DNA from: Clostridia bacterium
Lineage (GTDB): Bacteria; Bacillota; Clostridia; Oscillospirales; Acutalibacteraceae
Direction: 5' to 3'
DNA: 64,000 nt
Assembly: GCA_017454485.1 (NCBI GenBank)
Contig: JAFTCX010000027.1
Span: 1-64,000 of the forward strand
A program made the position numbers and the translations under genes. The notes under the pieces were generated by a model. It had not been told where the DNA came from and did no database searches. It saw nothing but the letters and a program-made list of their open reading frames with translations. Below are positions 36,146 through 44,091 of the stretch, piece by piece; positions within the stretch are counted from its first letter, which is position 1, and every line of letters starts with the position of its first letter.

Positions 36146-37084
36146 ATGAAAATCGCATTTATGGGAACGCCGGATTTTTCCGTGCCGTGTCTGCGTGCGC
36201 TTGCGGAAAGCGGCCACGAAATTGTCGGTGTTTTCTGTCAGCCCGATAAACCTGTCGGCAGAAAGCAGGAGCTGCATCAGCCGCCGGTGAAACAGGAGGC
36301 GCTGCGCCACGGCTTTCGCGTTTTGCAGCCGACGAGTCTGCGCGGCGGACAGGGCGTTGCATTGTTGAAGGAGCTGCAGCCGGATCTTGTGATCGTTGTC
36401 GCCTACGGCAAAATCCTGCCTGCCGATTTTCTCGCGTTCCCGAAGTACGGCTGTGTCAATATTCATGCCTCGCTCCTGCCGAAGTATCGCGGCGCTTCGC
36501 CGATCCACTGGGCGGTGATGGCCGGCGACGCTCAAACGGGCGTCACGGTGATGCAGATGGATGAGGGTATGGACACCGGCGACATTCTGCTGGTGAAAAA
36601 ACTGCCGATCCCGCCCGACGCGACGACCGAAGAGATGTTCGAGCGTTTATCGGAGCTTGGCGCGGCAGCAATGCTCGAAGCGATCCGCGGAATCGAAGAG
36701 GGCACGCTCACGCGCACGCCGCAGGATCACGCTGCGGCAACAACGGTCGGACTGCTCACCAAAGAGATGGGCGCGATCGATTGGCGCAAGCCTGCAAAAG
36801 AAATCCACAATCTCATTCGCGGCCTATATTCCTGGCCAGGCGCATATACTTCTTTGCACGGCAAACGCTTGAAGCTGCTGCGCGCAAGATGCAGCGACAA
36901 GAGCGGCAAAGGCGCACCCGGCACGGTTTTGATTCAAAACGGCGCTCTGCTTGTCGTTTGCGGCGACGGGCAGTGTGTGGAGTTGCTGGAGGTGCAGCCG
37001 GAAGGAAAAAAACGCATGGATGCCGCATCGTTCCTCAACGGACGCGGCGCGGCAGATGGCGATCAATTTGAAATGACGGAGTAA
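36146..37084 (+). CDS. fmt: Methionyl-tRNA formyltransferase
   Basis: Fmt formylates Met-tRNAi using 10-formyltetrahydrofolate. The 312 residues begin MKIAFMGTPDFSVPCL and contain the active-site SLLPKYRGASPIHWAVMAGD and GVTVMQMDEGMDTGDIL. An earlier ATG at 36137 lies directly on the AAAGG site, so 36146 is preferred. Downstream is a YugP-like metallopeptidase, a common clostridial insertion between fmt and rsmB. Confidence 0.95.
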   Translation: MKIAFMGTPDFSVPCLRALAESGHEIVGVFCQPDKPVGRKQELHQPPVKQEALRHGFRVLQPTSLRGGQGVALLKELQPDLVIVVAYGKILPADFLAFPKYGCVNIHASLLPKYRGASPIHWAVMAGDAQTGVTVMQMDEGMDTGDILLVKKLPIPPDATTEEMFERLSELGAAAMLEAIRGIEEGTLTRTPQDHAAATTVGLLTKEMGAIDWRKPAKEIHNLIRGLYSWPGAYTSLHGKRLKLLRARCSDKSGKGAPGTVLIQNGALLVVCGDGQCVELLEVQPEGKKRMDAASFLNGRGAADGDQFEMTE

Positions 37085-37089
37085 TCGCT

Positions 37090-37779
37090 ATGATTTGGTA
37101 CGATCAATACTATCTGCTGCTGGTGGTGCCGGCAATGCTGCTGTCGCTGCTTGCGCAGGCAAAGGTCAAGGGCACCTATGCAAAAATGTCAAAAGTGCGA
37201 AACAGCCGCGGGCTGACCGGGGCAGAAGCCGCCATGCGCGTGCTCGCGTATTACGGCGTGACCGGCGTGCAGATTCAGCCAATCGCGGGCAATCTGACCG
37301 ATAATTTCGATCCGCGCAGCAATGTGATCCATCTTTCGCAGGGCGTGATGCACAGCACCTCTGTTGCCGCAGTCGGCATCGCCTGCCATGAGGCGGGTCA
37401 CGCGGCGCAGTATGCCCAAAGCTACAAGCCCATCGCCGTGCGCAACAGCATTCTGCCTGTGGCCAATATCGGCTCTTCTGCGGGCATTTTGCTTGCCGTG
37501 ATCGGCTTTGTGCTGCAAGCAAAGCTGCTGATGCTGATCGGCATCGTGCTGTTTTCCTTCGTCGTGCTGTTTCAGCTCGTGACGCTTCCGGTGGAATTCA
37601 ACGCCAGCTCCCGCGCATTGAAGGTGATCGACGAGACCGGTATGCTCGAGGGCGAAGAATACAAGGGCGCAAAAAAGGTGCTTTCCGCCGCCGCTATGAC
37701 CTATGTTGCGGCGCTGATCGTTTCCGTCGCGTCGCTGCTGCGGCTGATTTTGCGCAGCCAGTCGCGCTCCAGACGCTGA
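37090..37779 (+). CDS. yugP: Zinc metallopeptidase, YugP-like
   Basis: A 229-residue membrane protein of the neutral zinc metallopeptidase family (YugP, Zn_peptidase_2). HEAGH at residues 100-104 supplies zinc ligands and the catalytic glutamate; hydrophobic segments lie near 3-20, 120-145, 150-170 and 195-220. The substrate is unknown, and its genomic link with fmt and rsmB suggests only co-transcription. Confidence 0.88.
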   Translation: MIWYDQYYLLLVVPAMLLSLLAQAKVKGTYAKMSKVRNSRGLTGAEAAMRVLAYYGVTGVQIQPIAGNLTDNFDPRSNVIHLSQGVMHSTSVAAVGIACHEAGHAAQYAQSYKPIAVRNSILPVANIGSSAGILLAVIGFVLQAKLLMLIGIVLFSFVVLFQLVTLPVEFNASSRALKVIDETGMLEGEEYKGAKKVLSAAAMTYVAALIVSVASLLRLILRSQSRSRR

Positions 37780-37789
37780 GAGGCCCGGT

Positions 37790-39097
37790 ATGGCAACGGC
37801 AAGACAGGCGGCGTTTTTGCTGCTGAAAAAAATGCAAAAGGACGCGGCGTATTCGAATCTTTTGCTGGAAAACGCTTCGCTGCTGGGTTCCCTTTCGCGG
37901 CGGGACCGCGCATTGGCAACGGCGCTGGTCTACGGTGTGATCGAACGGCGGCTGACGCTGGATTATCAGCTTTCGCAATATCTGAGCAAGCCGCTTTCAA
38001 AGCTTTCGCCCGAGGCGGTATGTGTGCTGCGGTTGGGCGTGTATCAGCTTTTGTTTCTGGAAAAGATTCCGTCTTCGGCGGCGATCAACGAAAGCGTTAA
38101 GCTCGCAAAAAAATACTGCGCCTATGCGTCCGGCCTTTGCAACGCCGTGCTGCGCAAGGTTTCGCAGCAGGGGCTCGTTCTGCCGCAGGAGACGGCGGAA
38201 GACTACTTGTCTGTCAAATATTCCTGCCCGCAGTGGCTGATCGATCAATGGACGCGCGATTACGGCGAAGAGACCGCGCGCGGCATCCTTGCGCACTCCT
38301 TTGCCGCACAGGGCTTTACCGTGCGCGTCAACACAAACAAAACGGGCGCGCAAGCGCTCCTTAGGCGTTTGGAAGAAGAAGGCGTCACTGCCGAAACGAC
38401 CGATCAATCGGGGCTGCTGAAGCTTTTGAATTTGCCTTGTCGTGTGGATGAACTGCCGTCGTTCAAAGACGGACTGTTTCATGTGCAGGACAAAGCAAGT
38501 ATGCTTTGCGCACTCTCTTTGGACGCAAAGAAAGGTGAGCGTGTGTTTGATCTGTGCGCCGCGCCGGGCGGCAAGACCTTCACGATCGCCGAAGAGATGA
38601 AAAACTGCGGCGAAGTGCTGGCGTTCGACCTCTATGCGCACCGCACTGCGTTGATCGAATCCGGCGCGCGGCGGTTGGGCCTTTCCTGCGTCAAAGCCGC
38701 GCAAGGGGACGCGTCGGTGTTTGACGCTGCACTGGGACAGGCAGATCGTGTGCTGTGCGACGTGCCCTGCAGCGGACTCGGCATTCTGCGGCAAAAGCCC
38801 GAGGTCAAATGGAAGGACCCTGCGTCGCTGCAAAATCTGCCTGCGCTGCAGCTCAAAATCCTTTCAACCGGCGCGCAGTATGTGAAAAACGGCGGCCGAT
38901 TGATCTATTCCACCTGTGCGCTCTCGCGTGCCGAAAACGAGGACGTCTGCGCCGCCTTTTTGAAAGACCATCCCGCTTTTCAGCCGGTGCCGGCACTGCC
39001 GGCGCTGAGCGAAAAGGCGTTCTTGACCCTGTTCCCCCAACAGCACGACTGCGATGGCTTTTTCATTGCCGCTTTCCGAAAGGACGAAACTGCATGA
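37790..39097 (+). CDS. rsmB: 16S rRNA (cytosine-967 C5) methyltransferase
   Basis: RsmB methylates C967 of 16S rRNA. The 435 residues have an N-terminal NusB-like domain (ARQAAFLLLKKMQKDAAYSN), the SAM-binding VFDLCAAPGGKT, and the catalytic cysteine pair in VLCDVPCSGLGIL and STCALSRAENED. It is followed by rlmN with an ATGA overlap, as yloM-yloN in Bacillus. Confidence 0.94.
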   Translation: MATARQAAFLLLKKMQKDAAYSNLLLENASLLGSLSRRDRALATALVYGVIERRLTLDYQLSQYLSKPLSKLSPEAVCVLRLGVYQLLFLEKIPSSAAINESVKLAKKYCAYASGLCNAVLRKVSQQGLVLPQETAEDYLSVKYSCPQWLIDQWTRDYGEETARGILAHSFAAQGFTVRVNTNKTGAQALLRRLEEEGVTAETTDQSGLLKLLNLPCRVDELPSFKDGLFHVQDKASMLCALSLDAKKGERVFDLCAAPGGKTFTIAEEMKNCGEVLAFDLYAHRTALIESGARRLGLSCVKAAQGDASVFDAALGQADRVLCDVPCSGLGILRQKPEVKWKDPASLQNLPALQLKILSTGAQYVKNGGRLIYSTCALSRAENEDVCAAFLKDHPAFQPVPALPALSEKAFLTLFPQQHDCDGFFIAAFRKDETA

Positions 39098-40119
39098 ATG
39101 ACATCTCCTCTCTGACCCTGCCGGAGCTGCAGGCGCAAATGCTTGCACAGGGCGAAAAAAAATTCGTCGCTTCGCAGATTTATCAGTGGCTGCATAAGTC
39201 TCATGTCGCATCCTTTGATGAAATGACGAACATCTCCAAGGTTTTGCGCGAAAAACTGAAAAAAAATTACGATATTTGCACTTGCGCTATTGAAAAAAAG
39301 CTGGTTTCAGTGTATGATGAAACAGTTAAGTACCTCTATCGTCTGCACGACGGCGAACTGATCGAATCCGTTGTCATGCACTATAAATACGGGCACACGA
39401 TCTGCGTGTCCAGTCAGGTCGGCTGCAAAATGGGCTGCACCTTCTGCGCTTCCGGCTTCGCCGGCTTTGTGCGCAATCTTCTCCCCGGGGAAATTCTTGC
39501 GCAGATTTACACCGCCGAGCGCGATCTCGGCATCACGATTTCCCACATCGTCATGATGGGCGTGGGCGAACCGCTGGATAATTTTGAGCATGTTTTGCGC
39601 TTTTTGCAGCTTGTGAGCGACGAAAACGGCAAGCATCTTTCCATGCGCAACATCTCGCTTTCCACCTGCGGCGTCGTCCCGGGCATTTACCGGCTGCTGC
39701 AAGAGCATCTGCAGCTCACGCTGTCCGTGTCGCTGCACGCGCCGAACGATGAAATTCGGCAAAAAACCATGCCGGTCGCAAAGCGCTATTCGATCGACGA
39801 ACTGCTGAAGGCCTGCCGGGATTACACCGAACAGACCCACCGGCGCATCTCGTTTGAATATGCGATGATTGCCGGTGTGAACGACAGCGACGAAAACGCG
39901 CTGGAGCTTTCACGGCGGCTGCGAGGCATGCTTTGTCATGTCAACCTGATTCCGGTCAATGCCGTCAAGGAGCGCGATTATGTCAAAAGCAGCGCCGCGC
40001 GTATGCAGGCATTCATCGCAATTCTGGAAAAGCATCATATCAATGTCACTGTGCGGCGCACGCTGGGCAGCGACATCAACGCCTCTTGCGGCCAACTGCG
40101 CCGCGGCGAAACTCATTAA
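39094..40119 (+). CDS. rlmN: Dual-specificity rRNA/tRNA (adenine C2) methyltransferase RlmN
   Basis: RlmN methylates A2503 of 23S rRNA and A37 of some tRNAs by a radical SAM mechanism. In 341 residues the cluster cysteines are Cys111, Cys115 and Cys118 (CKMGCTFC), VMMGVGEPLDN follows, and the reactive cysteine near residue 331 lies in INASCGQLRRG. A longer frame extends back into rsmB; ATG 39094, overlapping the rsmB stop, is chosen. Confidence 0.95.
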   Translation: MNDISSLTLPELQAQMLAQGEKKFVASQIYQWLHKSHVASFDEMTNISKVLREKLKKNYDICTCAIEKKLVSVYDETVKYLYRLHDGELIESVVMHYKYGHTICVSSQVGCKMGCTFCASGFAGFVRNLLPGEILAQIYTAERDLGITISHIVMMGVGEPLDNFEHVLRFLQLVSDENGKHLSMRNISLSTCGVVPGIYRLLQEHLQLTLSVSLHAPNDEIRQKTMPVAKRYSIDELLKACRDYTEQTHRRISFEYAMIAGVNDSDENALELSRRLRGMLCHVNLIPVNAVKERDYVKSSAARMQAFIAILEKHHINVTVRRTLGSDINASCGQLRRGETH

Positions 40120-40134
40120 CTCAGAGGTGATCTC

Positions 40135-40863
40135 ATGAAAACAGTCGGAAACTCCGATGTCGGGCGCGTGCGTCAAAACAACGAGGACGCGTTCCGGTTC
40201 GGACGCATCGATGACAGCGTCTGCTGGGCCGTTGTGTGCGACGGCATGGGCGGCGCGTCGGGCGGACAGATTGCGAGCACAATTGCGGCCGACATGGTCA
40301 GCAAAAAAATTGAAAAGTGCTATAACAAATCGATGAGTGAAAGCTCCATCGAAAATATGCTGCTGTCTGCCATCACGACTGCGAACGTCACGGTCTATGA
40401 CCGCGCCATTGCCGACGAATTCCTCAACGGAATGGGCACAACGATTGTTGCCGCCGTGATCAAAAACAATCACGCCAACATCGCCCATGTCGGCGACAGC
40501 CGCGCGTATCTGCTCAAAGACGGCACGATCACCCAACTGACGAAGGATCACTCTCTTGTGCAGGAGATGTTCGATCAGGGACAGCTCAGCCGGGCAGAGC
40601 TGAAAAACAACAATTTGCGCAACATCATCACACGCGCACTCGGCGTTTCCGAGGGCGTTGAGATCGAATTCAATAATACGGATCTGAAAAAAGGCGACGT
40701 GCTGCTGCTTTGCTCGGACGGCTTGACCGTGGAGGTTTCCGATGAGGAAATCCTCAAGCTGTTCGGTTCAACAAAGTTTGAACAGTTCCCGGCAAAGCTG
40801 ATTGAGCAGGCGAACAAAGCCGGCGGAAAAGACAATATTACGGTAGTCGCCGTACAGGGGTGA
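40135..40863 (+). CDS. prpC: PP2C-type serine/threonine phosphatase (Stp/PrpC)
   Basis: A 242-residue PP2C phosphatase that reverses phosphorylation by the PASTA kinase downstream. Metal-binding motifs are GRVRQNNEDAF, VCDGMGGASGG and HVGDSRAYLL, with LLCSDGLT and GGKDNITVV later. AGAGGTGA gives the ribosome site. The prpC-prkC-rsgA order is highly conserved in Bacillota. Confidence 0.94.
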   Translation: MKTVGNSDVGRVRQNNEDAFRFGRIDDSVCWAVVCDGMGGASGGQIASTIAADMVSKKIEKCYNKSMSESSIENMLLSAITTANVTVYDRAIADEFLNGMGTTIVAAVIKNNHANIAHVGDSRAYLLKDGTITQLTKDHSLVQEMFDQGQLSRAELKNNNLRNIITRALGVSEGVEIEFNNTDLKKGDVLLLCSDGLTVEVSDEEILKLFGSTKFEQFPAKLIEQANKAGGKDNITVVAVQG

Positions 40864-40874
40864 GGAGAAGGATT

Positions 40875-42773
40875 ATGGAAAATTACGTTGGAAAAAGATT
40901 AGACGGACGCTATGAGATCATTGAGATCATCGACGTCGGCGGCATGGCGGTCGTTTATAAAGCGTTCGATAATATCGACAACCGCATCGTGGCGGTCAAG
41001 ATCCTCAAGGATGAGTATCTGACAAACGAGGAGTTCCGCCGCCGCTTCAAGAACGAATCCAAGGCCATTGCCGTGCTTTCTCATCCGAACATCGTCAAGG
41101 TGTTCGACGTCAGCTACGGCGACCGTCTGCAGTATATCGTCATGGAATACGTGGAAGGTATCACCCTCAAGGAATATATCAGCCAGCAGGGGACGATCGA
41201 GATCCGCGAGGCGATCTATTTTGTCACCCAGATTCTGCGCGCACTGCAGCACGCCCACGACAAGGGCATTGTGCACCGCGACATCAAGCCGCAAAACATC
41301 ATGCTCATTGCCGACGGCACGATCAAGGTGACGGATTTCGGCATCGCGCGCTTTGCCCGCAGCGACACCAAGACGATGACGGATTCCGCCATCGGTTCCG
41401 TGCATTATATCAGCCCCGAGCAGGCAAAGGGCAGTGTGATGGATGCAAAGACCGACATCTATTCCGTCGGCGTTGTGCTGTATGAGATGCTCACGGGCAA
41501 GCTGCCGTTCCAATCGGAAAACGCGGTCTCTGTGGCGCTGATGCAATTGCAGAGCGAACCCGAAAAGCCGCGCAACATCAACCCGGACATTCCGGTCGGT
41601 CTGGAACAGATCGTCATGCGCGCCATGCAGAAGAACCCGAACGACCGCTATCAGTCGGCGTCGGAAATGCTCATGGACATTGACGAATACAAGAAGAACC
41701 CGAATATCAAGTTCGATTATTCCTATTATGTGGACCGTCAGCCCACAAAGTACATCCCCTCCGCGCAGGAGATCGCCCGCGAATATCAAAAGCAGGTAAG
41801 CCGTCCGGCGCAGCAGCCGACCCAGCCGCCGCGTGCGCCGCGTCAGAATCGCAGCGAACAGGAGCAAAAAGCGGCCGCCGCGCGCAAGCGCACACTCGCT
41901 GTTCTGGCGGCGCTGCTTGCCGCGCTTGCCATCTTCGCCGCTGTGCTTGTGCACCTTTATTCCAAGAGCAGCAACAGGGTGGACGTTCCGTATCTGGTCG
42001 GCAAAAACCTGCAGGCAGAAGTGTTGGGCCAGGAGGCTTACGAGGACTTTGAGCTCGTGTATGAATATGACGAGGAAAGCAAGGACGAAGCCGGCACCAT
42101 CGTGCGTCAGGAGCCGGAAAAAGGCAAGGTTGAAAAGGGCAGCACCATCACGCTTTATATCGCTACCGGCGAAGACGAAAAGCGTGTGCCCGACGTTTAC
42201 GGCTTTGAATACAGCTCCGCACAGAGCATCCTGAAGGCCGAAAACTTTGAAGTGCGCATTGAAAAGGAAGCGAACAACGACCGCGAGGCCGGCACCGTTA
42301 TCCGCACCTCTCCGGCGCGTGATGAAAAGGTGGCCGAGGGCGCAACGATCACAATGTACGTTGCAACGGCGGACGATCAGGAGCCGGTGGAAGTGCCCGA
42401 TCTGATGGGCATGACGATCGACGAGGCGAAGGACGCGCTTGAGGAAGCGGGTCTTGCGCTGGATTCCTCCCGCACGGAGTACCGCGCAAGCTCGCAGACG
42501 CGCGGCCAGATCATCGGCTATGAAAGTCTCGGCGAATCTGTTTTGCCCGGCACGAAAATCGCAGTTTATGTCTCCACCGGTCAACTGCCCACCGCGGCAA
42601 CGACCACAACGGCGCCTTCCACCACCACAACAACTGCACCCTCCACAACGGAGTCCACCACGGTGACAACAACTGCGCCGTCCACAACTGCGGATTCTGA
42701 TGTGACCGTTTCCACTTCGCAAACATCGACAACGGCGGCTGACGACGAACCCGTGTTGGACGCTGAGGGATGA
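40875..42773 (+). CDS. prkC: PASTA-domain serine/threonine kinase (PrkC/Stk)
   Basis: This transmembrane kinase senses muropeptides or lipid II and controls wall synthesis, dormancy and germination. The 632 residues have a kinase domain (about 10-270: GGMAVVYKA, catalytic VHRDIKPQN, DFGIAR), one membrane helix near 338-360, three PASTA repeats (about 366-434, 436-503, 505-572) and an external tail of about 60 residues very rich in Thr and Ser. ATG 40875 follows GAGGAGAAGG. The Thr-rich tail is an unusual addition that could be glycosylated or span the wall. Confidence 0.94.
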   Translation: MENYVGKRLDGRYEIIEIIDVGGMAVVYKAFDNIDNRIVAVKILKDEYLTNEEFRRRFKNESKAIAVLSHPNIVKVFDVSYGDRLQYIVMEYVEGITLKEYISQQGTIEIREAIYFVTQILRALQHAHDKGIVHRDIKPQNIMLIADGTIKVTDFGIARFARSDTKTMTDSAIGSVHYISPEQAKGSVMDAKTDIYSVGVVLYEMLTGKLPFQSENAVSVALMQLQSEPEKPRNINPDIPVGLEQIVMRAMQKNPNDRYQSASEMLMDIDEYKKNPNIKFDYSYYVDRQPTKYIPSAQEIAREYQKQVSRPAQQPTQPPRAPRQNRSEQEQKAAAARKRTLAVLAALLAALAIFAAVLVHLYSKSSNRVDVPYLVGKNLQAEVLGQEAYEDFELVYEYDEESKDEAGTIVRQEPEKGKVEKGSTITLYIATGEDEKRVPDVYGFEYSSAQSILKAENFEVRIEKEANNDREAGTVIRTSPARDEKVAEGATITMYVATADDQEPVEVPDLMGMTIDEAKDALEEAGLALDSSRTEYRASSQTRGQIIGYESLGESVLPGTKIAVYVSTGQLPTAATTTTAPSTTTTTAPSTTESTTVTTTAPSTTADSDVTVSTSQTSTTAADDEPVLDAEG

Positions 42774-42778
42774 CGCGG

Positions 42779-43645
42779 ATGGAGCAGCAGGGACTTCGCG
42801 GCACCATTTTAAAAGGCATCGGCGGTTTCTACTATGTGGAAACCGCTCTTGGCGTTTTTGAGTGTAAAGCCAAGGGAAAATTCAGAAAAGAACGCCTGAC
42901 GCCGCTGGCGGGCGATCATGTGCTGGTGACCGTGCGCGACAATCAGGAAAACACCCTCGACGAGATCTTGCCGCGCAAAAATGCGCTCGGGCGGCCGCCT
43001 GTGGCGAATGTGGATCAGCTTTTGATCGTGGTGTCTGCAACAAAACCGGCGCCGAATCCGTTTGTGATCGACAAGCTCACCGTTGTGGCGGAGGAAAGGC
43101 ACATTTTGCCGGTGCTGATCTTTTCAAAAAGCGACCTCGCGTCGGTGGAGACGCTGTATAAAATTTATGAAACCACGGGCTATCCCGTGATGTTGAACAC
43201 GGAGCTTTCGCGTATCACTGCACAGCTCAACGGCAAATGCAGTGCGCTGACCGGCAACACCGGCGCAGGAAAATCCACACTGCTCAATGCGCTTTGCCCG
43301 TCGCTTTCGCTGCCGACCGGGGAAATCAGCGAAAAGCTCGGGCGCGGCCGCCACACAACGCGCCACGCGGAGTTGTTTCATGTGGGCGGCGGACTGGTCA
43401 TCGACACGGCGGGCTTTTCGTCTCTTGACGCTTTGAAATCCGAAACCCCGCCGCCGGAAGCGCTTGAAACGCTGTTTCCGGAGTTTGAGCCGTTTCTCGG
43501 ACAATGCAAATTTACCACCTGTGCGCACACCGGCGAAAAGGGCTGCCGCATCTGTCAGGCCGTTGCCGACGGCGTCATAGCCGAAAGCCGCCACAAAAGC
43601 TATTTGCAGCTTAGGCAGGAGGCGCTGGAACAAAAACCGTGGTAA
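42779..43645 (+). CDS. rsgA: Ribosome small-subunit-dependent GTPase A
   Basis: RsgA is a circularly permuted GTPase assisting late 30S maturation. In 288 residues there is an N-terminal OB fold, the permuted G4 region (ISKSDL-like FSKSDLAS), the P-loop NTGAGKSTLLNAL and DTAGFSS, and a C-terminal zinc site with cysteines in CKFTTCAHTGEKGCRIC. ATG 42770 overlaps the kinase stop but abuts GAGGG; ATG 42779 has proper spacing. No terminator separates it from the small genes downstream. Confidence 0.94.
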   Translation: MEQQGLRGTILKGIGGFYYVETALGVFECKAKGKFRKERLTPLAGDHVLVTVRDNQENTLDEILPRKNALGRPPVANVDQLLIVVSATKPAPNPFVIDKLTVVAEERHILPVLIFSKSDLASVETLYKIYETTGYPVMLNTELSRITAQLNGKCSALTGNTGAGKSTLLNALCPSLSLPTGEISEKLGRGRHTTRHAELFHVGGGLVIDTAGFSSLDALKSETPPPEALETLFPEFEPFLGQCKFTTCAHTGEKGCRICQAVADGVIAESRHKSYLQLRQEALEQKPW

Positions 43646-43715
43646 CCATTTTTGACTTCTCTCATATACTGGATTGACAAGGCAAAAAAGCCTGACAGAA
43701 TGGGGGATGACCGTG

Positions 43716-43868
43716 ATGCGCCGCAGAAGAATCAACGACCGCGGATTGATTTTTGCCGCCTTTGGCGCGGGGATGCTGCTTGCACTCTGCTTCCCGACAA
43801 AATTCATGCTGTTTGTTCTGGCGTTTCTGCTGGTGGTGCTCGGCGTAATCTCCTGCTTCAAAACGTAG
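43716..43868 (+). CDS. Small hydrophobic membrane protein, function unknown
   Basis: A 50-residue product with a basic N-terminus (MRRRR) and two adjoining hydrophobic stretches at about 11-23 and 27-45. GGGGGATGACCGTG before ATG 43716 offers a Shine-Dalgarno site; ATG 43707 is too close. It lies between rsgA and spoVM where Bacillus has rpe and thiN. I do not recognise the family with certainty. Position and topology suggest a membrane role, possibly connected with sporulation, but this is only inference. Confidence 0.65.
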   Translation: MRRRRINDRGLIFAAFGAGMLLALCFPTKFMLFVLAFLLVVLGVISCFKT

Positions 43869-43893
43869 CATGAACAGTTTGGGAGGTGCCGAT

Positions 43894-43977
43894 ATGCAAA
43901 TTGTTGTTTGGAAAAGTCCGAAAGCGCTGCGGCCGTTTTTGCGCATCCTGTTTAAAATGAAAAGCCAAGAGGAATAA
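43894..43977 (+). CDS. spoVM: Stage V sporulation protein M
   Basis: A 27-codon gene (MQIVVWKSPKALRPFLRILF, then a charged tail) preceded by GGGAGGTG. SpoVM is an amphipathic peptide that recognises the positively curved forespore membrane and anchors SpoIVA for coat assembly. The Bacillus peptide is 26 residues with the same KxPKxL core followed by hydrophobic and basic residues; both length and core agree. Its place downstream of prpC-prkC-rsgA is the same as in Bacillus. A terminator follows immediately. It is too short for ordinary gene finders. Confidence 0.85.
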   Translation: MQIVVWKSPKALRPFLRILFKMKSQEE

Positions 43978-43984
43978 AGAACGC

Positions 43985-44017
43985 CTTCCGATCCAATCCG
44001 TGATCGGAAGCTTTTTT
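43985..44017 (+). terminator. Rho-independent terminator after spoVM
   Basis: CTTCCGATC (43985-43993) and GATCGGAAG (44002-44010) form a perfect 9-bp stem with an 8-nt loop, followed by CTTTTTT. It closes the yicC-to-spoVM block. Confidence 0.9.
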
Positions 44018-44030
44018 CTGTCTGCGCCGG

Positions 44031-44059
44031 TTGCATTCTTGGTGTGAATCCTGTATAAT
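44031..44059 (+). promoter_or_regulatory. Predicted promoter of addBA
   Basis: TTGCAT (44031-44036), 17 nt, TATAAT (44054-44059), 32 nt upstream of the addB ATG. Confidence 0.78.
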
Positions 44060-44091
44060 GATTCCATCAATCACGCAAAGGAGGCAAAACG

